A DNA stretch of 64,000 bases from Myxococcales bacterium (GCA_016703425.1 JADJCA010000016.1:124001-188000), one strand, 5' to 3'. Positions 25,525 through 33,473 are shown, counted from the stretch's first letter. A program made the numbers and translations. Notes: a model not told the origin generated them from the letters alone.

Positions 25525-27818
25525 CCAAGCCCACGCCTCCGCCGGAGCCTGCACACCGTTCACCGCTCGAGGCAACGGCCCCCGCGGTCACCGCACCCCC
25601 GCTCGGGGCGGCGGGCGCCCGCGCCGTCGTTTCCGCGACGGGTCACGCGCTCCGGATGGGCGCGACGCGCGGCGCGAAGACACTCCTGCGCCTCAACCAA
25701 CAGGAGGGCTTTGATTGCCCCGGATGCGCGTGGCCCGAACCCACCGGCGAGCGCAGCTTCGCCGAGTTCTGTGAGAACGGGGCCAAACACGTGGCCGACG
25801 AGGCAACGCCGAAGCGAGCGTCACCGTCGCTCTTCGCGACCAAGAGCCTCTTGGAGCTGGCTCGACTCACCGACGTCGAGCTCAACGCGCTCGGCCGTCT
25901 TACGCACCCGCTGGTGCTCGATGAAGGCGCGACGCACTACAGGCCCATCCCTTGGGACGAAGCGTTCGCGCTCATCGCCGATCAGCTCCGCGCCCTCGCG
26001 TCGCCGGACCAGGCCATTTTTTACACGTCGGGGCGCACGAGCAACGAGGCGGCCTTCCTGTATCAGCTCTTCGTTCGCGAGTTCGGCACGAACAACCTGC
26101 CCGATTGCTCGAACATGTGCCACGAGTCGAGCGGCCTCGCGCTTACGGAGACGCTCGGCTGGGGCAAGGGCTCGGTGCAGCTCGAGGACTTCGAGGTCGC
26201 CGACGCGATCTTCGTGTTCGGTCAGAACCCCGGCTCGAATCACCCTCGGATGCTGGTGGCCCTCGAGAAGGCGGCCCGCCGCGGCGCGACCATCGTCGCC
26301 ATCAATCCCCTCGTCGAAGCGGGCCTCGTCCGCTTCGCTCACCCGCAAGACGTCTCGGTACTCGGGCGCGGGACAGAGCTTGCGCGCCTGTACCTGACGG
26401 TGCGCATCGGCGGCGACGCGGCGCTCCTCAAGGGCATCATGAAGGAGATGCTCGACGCGGAACGCGCGCGACCCGGCACCGTTTTTGATCACGCGTTCAT
26501 CGACCAGCACACCGTCGGCCTCGCGGACCTCGTGGCCACGCTCGACGCATTCTCTTGGGAGCGCGTCGTCGCCGAGAGCGGCGTGTCTCGTGAAGACATC
26601 GCTCGTGCCGCGAGCGTGGCGATGCGCTCCGAGCGAACCATCGCCTGCTGGGCCATGGGGCTCACGCAACACCGCGACTCGGTCGCCACCATTCGCGACG
26701 TCGTCAACTTCCTCCTCCTGAAGGGCAACGTCGGGCGGCCCGGTGCGGGCGTGTGCCCGGTGCGCGGGCACAGCAACGTCCAAGGCGACCGCACCATGGG
26801 GGTTTGGGAGCAGATGCCCGAGTCGTTCTTGGCAGCGCTGGACGCGCGCTTCGGCATTCGCTCGCCGCGCGGCCACGGCCACGACACGATCGCCGCCATC
26901 GAGGCCATGCTAGCGGGCGATGGAAAGGTCTTCTTCGCCTTGGGAGGCAACTTTCTCCAAGCGGCGCCCGACACCGATCGCACGGCGGAGGCCCTCGCGC
27001 GCACGGAGCTGACGGTCCACGTGTCGACGAAGCCCTCAAGGGCGCATTTGGTCCACGGCCGCCGAGCCCTCATCCTTCCGTGCCTCACGCGCAGCGAGCG
27101 CGACGACCACGGCGTCGGGAATCAATTCGTGACGACGGAAGACTCGATGGGCATCGTGCATGCCTCGCGCGGCCACCTGGAGCCCGCGTCAACCGAGCTC
27201 CTGAGCGAACCTGTGATCGTGGCGCGGCTCGCGCGAGCCACGCTTGGCGCGACGAGTCGGGTGCCTTGGGAAGCGTTGTCTGCGGACTACGACGAGACGC
27301 GCCGCGCCATCGCGGCCGTGGTCCCAGGCTTCCACGACTTTGCGGCACGGGTCCGCCGCGGGCCCTTTACGCTTCCTCATCCCGTCCGCTCCCGCGAGTT
27401 TCGCACGGTCTCCGGGAAGGCGATGTTCACGGCGAACGCGGCCGCGCCCGAGAAGCTCGGCGCCAACGAGTTCGTGATGATGACCATTCGCAGTCACGAT
27501 CAGTTCAACACGACGGTCTACTCGAACGACGACCGGTACCGAGGCCTCGCCGGCGGACGGCGGGTCGTGTTGATGAACGAGAGCGACATGGCGGAGGCCA
27601 ATCTGTCGAGCGGCCAGCTCGTTGACATCGTGAGCCACTTCCGCGGAGAGACGCGGCGGGCCCGGCAATTCCGCGTCGTCGCGTACCGGATCCCTCGGCG
27701 GTGCGTCGCCACGTATTACCCCGAGGCCAATGCCTTGGTGCCCTTGGCGAGCTACGCTGAGGGGAGTCGCACGCCGACCTCGAAGTCCGTCATCGTCACC
27801 CTCGAAGGGGCCTCATGA
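25521..27818 (+). CDS. FdhF/YdeP-family molybdopterin oxidoreductase
   Basis: The 765-residue protein belongs to the YdeP branch of the formate dehydrogenase H-like molybdoenzymes. QEGFDCPGCAWPEP (CxxC at 66/69) and EFCENGAKHV (C84) are the YdeP-type N-terminal cysteines. C200 in SNMCHESSGLAL aligns by pattern with the Sec/Cys Mo ligand region of FdhF. Later blocks FVFGQNPGSNHPRM, GVCPVRGHSNVQGDRTMG and SHDQFNTTVYSNDDRYRG are cofactor-binding. E. coli YdeP is linked to acid resistance, but the reaction is not settled. ATG 25521 overlaps fdhD by ATGA; the frame is open slightly upstream, inside fdhD. No signal peptide, so cytoplasmic. Confidence 0.92.
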   Translation: MTKPTPPPEPAHRSPLEATAPAVTAPPLGAAGARAVVSATGHALRMGATRGAKTLLRLNQQEGFDCPGCAWPEPTGERSFAEFCENGAKHVADEATPKRASPSLFATKSLLELARLTDVELNALGRLTHPLVLDEGATHYRPIPWDEAFALIADQLRALASPDQAIFYTSGRTSNEAAFLYQLFVREFGTNNLPDCSNMCHESSGLALTETLGWGKGSVQLEDFEVADAIFVFGQNPGSNHPRMLVALEKAARRGATIVAINPLVEAGLVRFAHPQDVSVLGRGTELARLYLTVRIGGDAALLKGIMKEMLDAERARPGTVFDHAFIDQHTVGLADLVATLDAFSWERVVAESGVSREDIARAASVAMRSERTIACWAMGLTQHRDSVATIRDVVNFLLLKGNVGRPGAGVCPVRGHSNVQGDRTMGVWEQMPESFLAALDARFGIRSPRGHGHDTIAAIEAMLAGDGKVFFALGGNFLQAAPDTDRTAEALARTELTVHVSTKPSRAHLVHGRRALILPCLTRSERDDHGVGNQFVTTEDSMGIVHASRGHLEPASTELLSEPVIVARLARATLGATSRVPWEALSADYDETRRAIAAVVPGFHDFAARVRRGPFTLPHPVRSREFRTVSGKAMFTANAAAPEKLGANEFVMMTIRSHDQFNTTVYSNDDRYRGLAGGRRVVLMNESDMAEANLSSGQLVDIVSHFRGETRRARQFRVVAYRIPRRCVATYYPEANALVPLASYAEGSRTPTSKSVIVTLEGAS

Positions 27819-29050
27819 ACGAGCGCGCCGGCACGCTAGATTCGACCCCGGCTGGCGGAGCGGATGCCGAGGCGTTCATCGTGACCGGCGCGACGGTGCG
27901 GGCGCCGGGCCGCGCCGTCCGCATCGCTGCGGCCGCGATGGTCGGCCCGTTGCTCGGCTTTGTGTGCTTCGCCGCCGGCGTGCGCCAACCGCAACTCTCG
28001 TACATCGGTGTTCTTGCGGTCGCCGAGGCGACGCTGCTCTTCCTCACGGCCACACTCGTACCGCGCGTGCTCTGGGGCGAGGGTCCCAAGGGGAAGACAA
28101 CCGTCCGTGTCGACGAGCAAGGACTCTGGTTTGACCGCAGGAGAGTGCTCTCGCGCGAAACCGTCGCGAACGTCTCGCTGTCGCTCGCACCGCGTCGCAA
28201 CGTCATCGTGGCAGCGGGCCCGGCGCCGCTGTCGACGTTCGAAATCGTGCTCGAGGACGAGGCAGCGGCGCGGGGCCTCACCGCCGCATTAGACCGCTCG
28301 GGCTCGCTCCCCTCCTATTCGGTGGACGCGGCACCGGTCCTCGCTTCGCGGCGCTGGCTCGTGGTGGCGCTCCGCGCCGCGGCGGCTCTTCCCGTGCTCG
28401 CCCTCTTGTTGACGCTCATGACCCTGAAGCTCCGAGCGGTGCTCCCGGTCGGCTACGTCCCGCTCGTCGCCCTCGCGGCGCTGTTCGTGTTCCGGCGCGA
28501 GGCGCCGATGCGCGTCGTCTTGGGCGCCGACGGCCTTGCGCTGTGGGGCGGCGGGCGCGCGGGTCTCTGGCGCTTCGTTCCCTTTCGGTTGGTGGAGAAC
28601 GCGGTCCCTTGTGAGCGGGGCGTAGAGCTCCGACTCGCCTCGGGCGACGCACTGACGCTGCGCGTGGCCGGCGTCGATCCGAACGTTGACGCGCAAGGCG
28701 ATGCGCTCGCCACCGCCGTGCTCGCAGGCTTCTCTCACGCGCGCTTGAGTACGCGAGACGTGAACCTCGAGGCAACGCTAGGGCGCGGGACGCGCGACCG
28801 TGAGACGTGGATGCGCGAGCTCCGCGCGCTTCGTGAGCGGGGCGGCTATCGAGCGCTGTCGCTCTCGGAGGAGCGGCTCGTGGCGGCGGTGGAAGATCCG
28901 CACGCGGAGCCCACGGTGCGTGAGGCTGCGGCGCTGTTGATTGCAAGCGCGGGGGCCACCGACCTGGAGGACCGAATCCGCGAAGCGGCCGCTCGTGCCG
29001 CGGCGCCGGGGCTCGCAGCGGCGCTCGCGGCGAGCGCTACTCGTCGTTGA
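27815..29050 (+). CDS. Membrane protein with duplicated two-TM plus soluble-domain unit
   Basis: The 411-residue product is coupled to the molybdoenzyme gene by an ATGA overlap. It seems to contain two similar modules: a pair of hydrophobic helices (about 35-85 and 185-230), each followed by a short beta-rich domain with a 'G-L-W' turn (VDEQGLWFDRR; LGADGLALWGGG) reminiscent of bacterial PH-like domains. The C-terminal ~110 residues are helical and Ala/Arg-rich, possibly HEAT-like. I do not recognise the family. Context suggests a membrane partner of the YdeP-type enzyme, but this is inference. The 3' end overlaps the convergent yceI-like gene by 14 nt. Confidence 0.7.
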   Translation: MNERAGTLDSTPAGGADAEAFIVTGATVRAPGRAVRIAAAAMVGPLLGFVCFAAGVRQPQLSYIGVLAVAEATLLFLTATLVPRVLWGEGPKGKTTVRVDEQGLWFDRRRVLSRETVANVSLSLAPRRNVIVAAGPAPLSTFEIVLEDEAAARGLTAALDRSGSLPSYSVDAAPVLASRRWLVVALRAAAALPVLALLLTLMTLKLRAVLPVGYVPLVALAALFVFRREAPMRVVLGADGLALWGGGRAGLWRFVPFRLVENAVPCERGVELRLASGDALTLRVAGVDPNVDAQGDALATAVLAGFSHARLSTRDVNLEATLGRGTRDRETWMRELRALRERGGYRALSLSEERLVAAVEDPHAEPTVREAAALLIASAGATDLEDRIREAAARAAAPGLAAALAASATRR

Positions 29051-29570
29051 GCGTCGCGTCGACGGCCAACTCGACGTCGTCGCTCACCTTGGCGGGCCCA
29101 AGGGCCGGGGGCTCGAAGCCGAAGTCGGTGAGCTTGAAGGCGCTCTTGGTTCGAACCTTGACCTCGTGACCCGAGCGCGACGCCTCGTAGCTGATGGCGA
29201 TCGGCTTGCTCTTGCCATGAAGCTTGAGCGTGCCTTGGACCGTGGCCGCGCCCCCTTGCCATTTCAACTCACCGCGCGGCACGACCAGCTCGCTCGTCGG
29301 AAACTGCTCGACCTGGAGGAACTTCCGCATGGCGCCGCCTCGGCCTGGCGGCCCGTTCTCCTCTTTGAGGGACTCAAGGGGGATCTGGAACGTGAGGTTC
29401 GTTCCGTCGTCGGAGACAGCCAGCGCGCTCGACTTCGCCTTGATGTTCGGCGCCAGCTTGACGTTGATGCCCACCGTCACCGAGGACGGCCCTGCCTTCG
29501 CTTTGGCATCGACGTGGCCCCCCACGGCAAACGCGGCAACTGCAACAGCCAGGACCAGGGCACGACGCAT
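29037..29570 (-). CDS. YceI-family periplasmic protein
   Basis: YceI proteins are secreted lipocalin-like beta-barrels that bind polyisoprenoids or related lipids. This 177-residue product has a signal peptide (MRRALVLAVAVAAFAVGGHVDA) and the family pattern: NLTFQIPLESLKEENG, MRKFLQVEQFPTSELVV, GTLKLHGKSKPIAISYEA, and SAFKLTDFGFEPPALG. ATG 29570 follows a GGAGG site. It is divergent from the CxxCH outer-membrane protein gene. YceI genes often neighbour cytochrome or electron-transfer genes. Confidence 0.88.
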   Translation of the reverse strand: MRRALVLAVAVAAFAVGGHVDAKAKAGPSSVTVGINVKLAPNIKAKSSALAVSDDGTNLTFQIPLESLKEENGPPGRGGAMRKFLQVEQFPTSELVVPRGELKWQGGAATVQGTLKLHGKSKPIAISYEASRSGHEVKVRTKSAFKLTDFGFEPPALGPAKVSDDVELAVDATLNDE

Positions 29571-29713
29571 GGAGGCCTCCGAATGGAGAGAGACGTAAGC
29601 GCGGTTCGGGCTATTCACCGCTCTCCATTGCGTCTCATCCAGGCCTCCGGCAAGTTTGGCTGACGCGCAAAACGACGGAAACTCCACAGAAGGACGTGGT
29701 AGAAGGCCCCGTC

Positions 29714-30898
29714 ATGCAATGTAGGCAAGCGCGTTGGTTCCTTGCGCTCGCAGTCGCCCTGGTTGGTTTCGCGCTCTCGGGCCGCGCCGAGGCGTACCCG
29801 TGGATGATTCGGCACGAGTACACCTCGTGCGCCGGCTGCCACACCGATCCGTCCGGCGGAGGCCTCTTGACGGCCTACGGGCGCACCATCGCGGCGACGG
29901 CCCTCAGCAGCCCCCTAGGTCTCCCGCAAGGCGACGACCCGGGCAAGGCGATGAACTTCCTCTTCGGTGCCGTCGAGATGCCCGAAGAGCTTGATGCGCA
30001 GGCCTGGGTTCGTTCTGGCTTCCTCTTCACCAAGTCCGGCCCCGCGACCGACAGCCGCATCCTCCTCATGCGTGGCGACGTCGGCGCGCACATGCACGCG
30101 GGCATCTTCCGCGCGTCGGCGCAGGTTGGCGGCGCGTCGAAGGACGGCCGCGCGCTCTCGCAAGAGGCGTGGGTCACGGGCAGTCTGACGGGGCCGAACC
30201 TGGTGTCGCGCGAGCACTGGGCCGGCGTGGCGGTGGCCGACGACGCGGTTCTGATTCGCGCCGGACGACTCAACCTGCCCTTCGGGATTCGCGGCGTGGA
30301 GCACAACGCGTGGGTGCGGCAGGAGACGCGTACCGACACGAACCAGCACCAGCAACACGGCGTCGCGGCGTCTTATACGGGCGAAAAGCTGCGCGGTGAG
30401 GTCATGGGCGTCGCGGGCAACTTCCAGCTACGGCCTGACGCGTACCGCGAGCGCGGCTATTCAGCCTTCGCCGAGTACGCATTTCTCCCTGAGCTTGCCC
30501 TCGGGGTGTCGAGCAACATCACGCACGCCAGCGCCGATGTGGCCACGCGCAAGGCGATCTTCCGGCAAGCGCACGGCGTCTTTGCCCGCGTCGTGCCCGT
30601 CAAGCCGCTGGTCCTCCTCGCCGAAGCCAACGCCATCGTCCGCTCGCCGAAGGGCGACAACGCCTCCGTCGACGCGGTCGGTATGGTGCAAGCGGACGTC
30701 GAGCCATGGCGCGGCATCCACTTCGTCGGCGCCGCCGAGCTCTTGACCGACAGCCGCGCCGAATCCACGCTCTACGGCGGCTGGCTCGGCGGCTGGGTCT
30801 TTCTCTTCGCGCACATGGACGCTCGCCTCGACTTGATTCAGCGAGGCGGCAACGGCAGCCAAACGGCCGTGCTCTTCCAGCTCCACGGGTGGTTGTGA
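29714..30898 (+). CDS. Exported CxxCH protein with outer-membrane barrel character
   Basis: The 394-residue product has a signal peptide ending GRAEA, then YPWMIRHEYTSCAGCHTDPSGGG with a single c-type heme motif CAGCH (C39, C42, H43). The remainder alternates hydrophobic and polar residues with many aromatic-Gly turns and ends in a strand finishing VLFQLHGWL, which looks like an outer-membrane beta-barrel. A monoheme motif fused to a barrel could place a heme at the periplasmic mouth of a pore. ATG 29714 is chosen over the upstream GTG at 29696 because of the GAAGG site and signal peptide position. It is coupled to the next gene by TGATG. Confidence 0.65.
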   Translation: MQCRQARWFLALAVALVGFALSGRAEAYPWMIRHEYTSCAGCHTDPSGGGLLTAYGRTIAATALSSPLGLPQGDDPGKAMNFLFGAVEMPEELDAQAWVRSGFLFTKSGPATDSRILLMRGDVGAHMHAGIFRASAQVGGASKDGRALSQEAWVTGSLTGPNLVSREHWAGVAVADDAVLIRAGRLNLPFGIRGVEHNAWVRQETRTDTNQHQQHGVAASYTGEKLRGEVMGVAGNFQLRPDAYRERGYSAFAEYAFLPELALGVSSNITHASADVATRKAIFRQAHGVFARVVPVKPLVLLAEANAIVRSPKGDNASVDAVGMVQADVEPWRGIHFVGAAELLTDSRAESTLYGGWLGGWVFLFAHMDARLDLIQRGGNGSQTAVLFQLHGWL

Positions 30899-31371
30899 TG
30901 AAGCGCTTCACCTCTCCCGTTGCCGCCGCGAGCTTCGTGGCCTGCGCTCTTGCGGGCGCCTCCGCCTCCGCCACCGACGACTATCCGCCGGCCATGAAGG
31001 CGCGCTTCAAGTCCCCGAGCGAGCCGGCGTGCACCGTGTGCCACTCGACCAACGCGGGCGGCACGGGCACGGCCGTGAAGTCGTTCTCGCTGTATCTGCG
31101 GCAGCGTGGCTTGGTCGGCGGCAACCCGGACTCGCTGACCAAGGCCCTCGACGCGATGGTCGGGGAAAAACACGACACCGACCGAGACGGCAAGACCGAC
31201 GAGGTCGAGTTGCAAGAGGGCACCGACCCGAACGGCGCCCTCGGCTCCAACGTAGAGCCCGTCGTGTATGGCTGCGGTGGCGGTCGCATTGCCCCGAAGC
31301 AGCCCGCACAAACCGCCATCTGGACAGCCCTCGCCGTCCTCGCCTTCGCCGCCTGGCGCCGCCGCCGGTAG
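30898..31371 (+). CDS. Small exported CxxCH protein with MYXO-CTERM-like tail
   Basis: The 157-residue product has a signal peptide (MKRFTSPVAAASFVACALAG), one c-type heme motif CTVCH (45-49), a calcium-loop-like repeat DTDRDGKTDEVELQEGTDPNG (93-113) and a C-terminus GCGGG - hydrophobic segment - AAWRRRR. That end matches the MYXO-CTERM layout (Cys, membrane helix, Arg cluster), a surface-sorting signal restricted to myxobacteria. The TGATG overlap with the barrel gene implies co-translation and a shared function, perhaps electron or metal handling at the cell surface. Confidence 0.7.
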   Translation: MKRFTSPVAAASFVACALAGASASATDDYPPAMKARFKSPSEPACTVCHSTNAGGTGTAVKSFSLYLRQRGLVGGNPDSLTKALDAMVGEKHDTDRDGKTDEVELQEGTDPNGALGSNVEPVVYGCGGGRIAPKQPAQTAIWTALAVLAFAAWRRRR

Positions 31372-31518
31372 CCCCAACGACGCGCGCGCCGCACTTGCTC
31401 CGCGAAGCTCCGCGCGCCGCCCCAAGCTGCTCCGACACCCACGCCGGGCGCGTTTAGCCACTGCGTCAGCATCCTCTGCCGCGACCGCCGCGATGCTTCG
31501 TTCTCCACCGCGACGGTC

Positions 31519-31965
31519 TCAGGCCTCGAACGTGAAGATCGTCACAGGCGCGCCGGCGCCGCCCACGGATCGGTAAAACTCGAGGGCATGGGTGTCTTCG
31601 TCATCGGCGGGAACGAAAACATCGCCGTGCCCTGCCGCGCGTCCCGCGTCTCGAAGCCACTTCACCAGCGCTCGGCCGATTCCCTTGCGCTGGTGCGAGG
31701 GCTCGACGGCGAGATCGTAGATGAAAAGCTCAGTCGACTCGGACCGCGTCATCGGAAGCACATGCGCCGTCAGTCCGCCGACCACGATCCCGTCCGCCGT
31801 CGTCGCGGCGACGATCCACATGTCGTCGCGGCCAAGAAGGCGCGCGATGTACGCGTCATGGACGGCGGCACGCTCTTCCTCGAAGGCTTCCGCCATGACC
31901 GCGAAGAGCGCCTTGGCCTTTGCCTCATGACCCACGCGAAGACGTTCGACTAGGTACGTCGTCAT
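31519..31965 (-). CDS. GNAT acetyltransferase resembling AAC(3)-I
   Basis: The 148-residue product has the GNAT acetyl-CoA motif A: YDLAVEPSHQRKGIGRALVKWL (Q-R-K-G-I-G pyrophosphate loop), then ADDEDTHALEFYRSVGG. The order and wording of these blocks resemble AAC(3)-I aminoglycoside 3-N-acetyltransferases more than other GNAT groups, but only an alignment could confirm that. ATG 31965 gives the normal length. Its 5' side borders the tRNA-linked repeats. Confidence 0.85.
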   Translation of the reverse strand: MTTYLVERLRVGHEAKAKALFAVMAEAFEEERAAVHDAYIARLLGRDDMWIVAATTADGIVVGGLTAHVLPMTRSESTELFIYDLAVEPSHQRKGIGRALVKWLRDAGRAAGHGDVFVPADDEDTHALEFYRSVGGAGAPVTIFTFEA

Positions 31966-32050
31966 GGCCGTCGAGCATAGGCGAATACCAAGCTGCCCGA
32001 CGTGTGTGCTCCGCCAGGTGCCTGGTCCTTTGGCTCCGCCTAAGGACAAT

Positions 32051-32270
32051 AGTGCCGGAGAAGGGAGTCGCACTTTCCTGTACGGAGTCCAGCCTTGCTG
32101 GACGGAGTACAGGAATAACGACGACCGACCTATGGAGGTGGCGCCTGCGCCAACCTCAATAGTGCCGGAGAAGGGAGTCGCCCTTTTCTGCACGGAGTCC
32201 AGCCTTGCTGGACGGAGTGCAGGAATAACGACGACCGACCTATGGAGGTGGCGCCTGCGCCAACCTCAAT
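32051..32270 (-). repeat. Two tandem 110-bp repeats carrying the 3' end of the adjacent tRNA
   Basis: Unit 1 is 32051-32160 and unit 2 is 32161-32270; they differ at 4 of 110 positions (unit positions 22, 27, 31, 59). Each unit begins (plus strand) with the 20 bases AGTGCCGGAGAAGGGAGTCG, identical to the 3' end of the tRNA gene at 32273-32346 plus its two flanking bases. The rest of each unit holds two hairpins. The first (unit positions 25-65) has a 9-bp outer stem, a symmetric GGA/GGA internal loop and a 7-bp inner stem. The second (85-107) has a GAGGT/ACCTC stem with one bulged A. The layout recalls the tyrT (rtT RNA) repeats of E. coli. Confidence 0.9.
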
Positions 32271-32272
32271 AG

Positions 32273-32346
32273 TGCCGGAGAAGGGAGTCGAACCCCTGAC
32301 CTAGCGCGTATGAAACGCCCGCTCTAACCAACTGAGCTACTCCGGC
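32273..32346 (-). tRNA. tRNA with CAT anticodon (Met elongator or Ile2)
   Basis: The 74-nt minus-strand sequence folds into a cloverleaf: acceptor GCCGGAG/CTCCGGC, D-arm GCTC AGTTGGTTA GAGC, anticodon loop TTCATAC (anticodon CAT), and T-arm with TTCGACT loop. The G1-C72 pair excludes initiator tRNA. CAT could be elongator Met or lysidine-modified Ile2; this cannot be separated without identity-element comparison. No CCA is encoded. Confidence 0.92.
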
Positions 32347-32361
32347 AAAGGAGGGCCGCGA

Positions 32362-32389
32362 AGTATAATAGCTACCCCGCGGGTGCAAG
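32362..32389 (-). promoter_or_regulatory. Promoter for the CAT-anticodon tRNA
   Basis: On the minus strand, CTTGCA (32389-32384) lies 16 nt before TATACT (32367-32362), a good sigma-70-like pair. Transcription would begin about 9 nt upstream of the tRNA and would read into the two 110-bp repeats. Confidence 0.55.
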
Positions 32390-32427
32390 CTCTTCGCGCG
32401 ACCCGTCTGGGCTACTTCGCCCGGCGA

Positions 32428-33036
32428 CTAGAAATCGCCGAAGAGATCCTGGATGCGCGTATCGAGCGCCATGGCGATCTTGAAGAGCGAATCGATGGAC
32501 GCCGACGATTCCGCGCGCTCGATCTGCGACAGGAGCGACACGCTGAGGCCCGTGCGGCGGGACATCTGCTTGAGCGTGAGGTCCTTTTCTTTGCGCAGGT
32601 TTCGGATCGTGTCGCCGATGACCCGATAGAGCTGCTCTTCGGGGCTCCGCGCGAGCCCCTTCTTGCGCATCACGCGGTCGATCACCGCGCGGAACTCGTC
32701 GACGTTGAACGGCTTCTTGATGTAGTCGACGGCGTCCAGCTTCATCGACGCGACGGCGCTCTCGAGGTTCGGGAAGCCCGTGAAGATCACGACGGCGATG
32801 TCCGTGTCGAGCTTGCGAATCCGGCGCAGAACCTCGATGCCATCGAGCTTGGGCATCATGAGGTCGAGGATGATGAGGTGATAGCCGCCAACGCGGACCT
32901 CCTCTTCGACGAGGCTCGGGTCGCTGACTGCTTTCACCTCGTAGCCGTCACGCTCGAGGAGCGTCTGCATGTAGTCACAGATGGCCTTGTCGTCGTCACA
33001 GATGAGGATGCGGATGGCGGGCAGTCGGCTCGGCAT
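32428..33036 (-). CDS. Response regulator with XRE-type HTH output (REC-HTH)
   Basis: The 202-residue protein has a receiver domain (about 8-125) with DDD acidic cluster, phosphoacceptor D58 in LIILDLMMPK, T in VIFTGF and K in YIKKPF. A C-terminal HTH_3 (XRE-like) domain (about 137-197) contains LRKEKDLTLKQMSRRTGLSVSLLSQIERAES. REC joined directly to an XRE DNA-binding domain is an uncommon architecture compared with OmpR or NarL types. ATG 33036 gives the normal receiver N-terminus. No histidine kinase is adjacent. Confidence 0.92.
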   Translation of the reverse strand: MPSRLPAIRILICDDDKAICDYMQTLLERDGYEVKAVSDPSLVEEEVRVGGYHLIILDLMMPKLDGIEVLRRIRKLDTDIAVVIFTGFPNLESAVASMKLDAVDYIKKPFNVDEFRAVIDRVMRKKGLARSPEEQLYRVIGDTIRNLRKEKDLTLKQMSRRTGLSVSLLSQIERAESSASIDSLFKIAMALDTRIQDLFGDF

Positions 33037-33150
33037 GGGGGTTACAGTATTGATAAAACGGCTGTCACGGAAGCCCCTTCCGCCGGGTCCCGAACCGCGC
33101 CCCCGCGCCCGCGTGAATTGCCGCGCCCAGCTGCGCTTCCTGGATTTGCA

Positions 33151-33179
33151 TTGACGACAAGGCGCGGGGCCGTCATAAA
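33151..33179 (+). promoter_or_regulatory. Promoter for tRNA-Pro(CGG)
   Basis: TTGACG (33151-33156) and CATAAA (33174-33179) are separated by 17 bp, matching a sigma-70-type promoter. The mature tRNA starts 13 nt after the -10 element. Confidence 0.6.
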
Positions 33180-33191
33180 GGGCGCGCTTTT

Positions 33192-33265
33192 CGGGGCGTG
33201 GCGCAGCCTGGTAGCGCACTCGGTTCGGGACCGAGGAGTCGGAGGTTCAAATCCTCTCGCCCCGA
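33192..33265 (+). tRNA. tRNA-Pro (anticodon CGG)
   Basis: The 74-nt sequence folds as CGGGGCG acceptor, GCGC D-stem, CTCGG TTCGGGA CCGAG anticodon arm (anticodon CGG), GGAGG TTCAAAT CCTCT T-arm, and discriminator A. The C1-G72 pair is typical of bacterial tRNA-Pro. It reads CCG codons, common in this GC-rich genome. No CCA is encoded. Confidence 0.95.
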
Positions 33266-33473
33266 CTACTGTTCGGACACTCGGGCTCTGCGCCCCTTGA
33301 TGCATCGTTGATCCCACTGCCGCGCGACGCGGCGCCGGGGTGGCGGGCGTGGCGTGCCTTCCTTGCGGGGCCAGGACCGCTCGTCTAACGTCGCCGCGCA
33401 TGCTTCCGCGCTGCGCATCCTCCTTCCCGGGCGTGTGCCGGCTGAGCCGAACCATGCCGCAGCGAGGCCGGCG

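Noticed and set aside
32075..32225. Rho-independent terminators in the repeat hairpins
   Set aside because: Stems are strong, but no U-run follows on the tRNA-transcribed strand and the hairpins are long with internal loops.
32051..32270. CRISPR array
   Set aside because: Two directly adjoining 110-bp units with no spacers; the unit contains tRNA sequence, not a CRISPR repeat.
32051..32346. att site of an integrated mobile island
   Set aside because: The tRNA 3' end copies are only 110 bp apart and no integrase or island genes lie between or beside them. An old integration scar remains possible.
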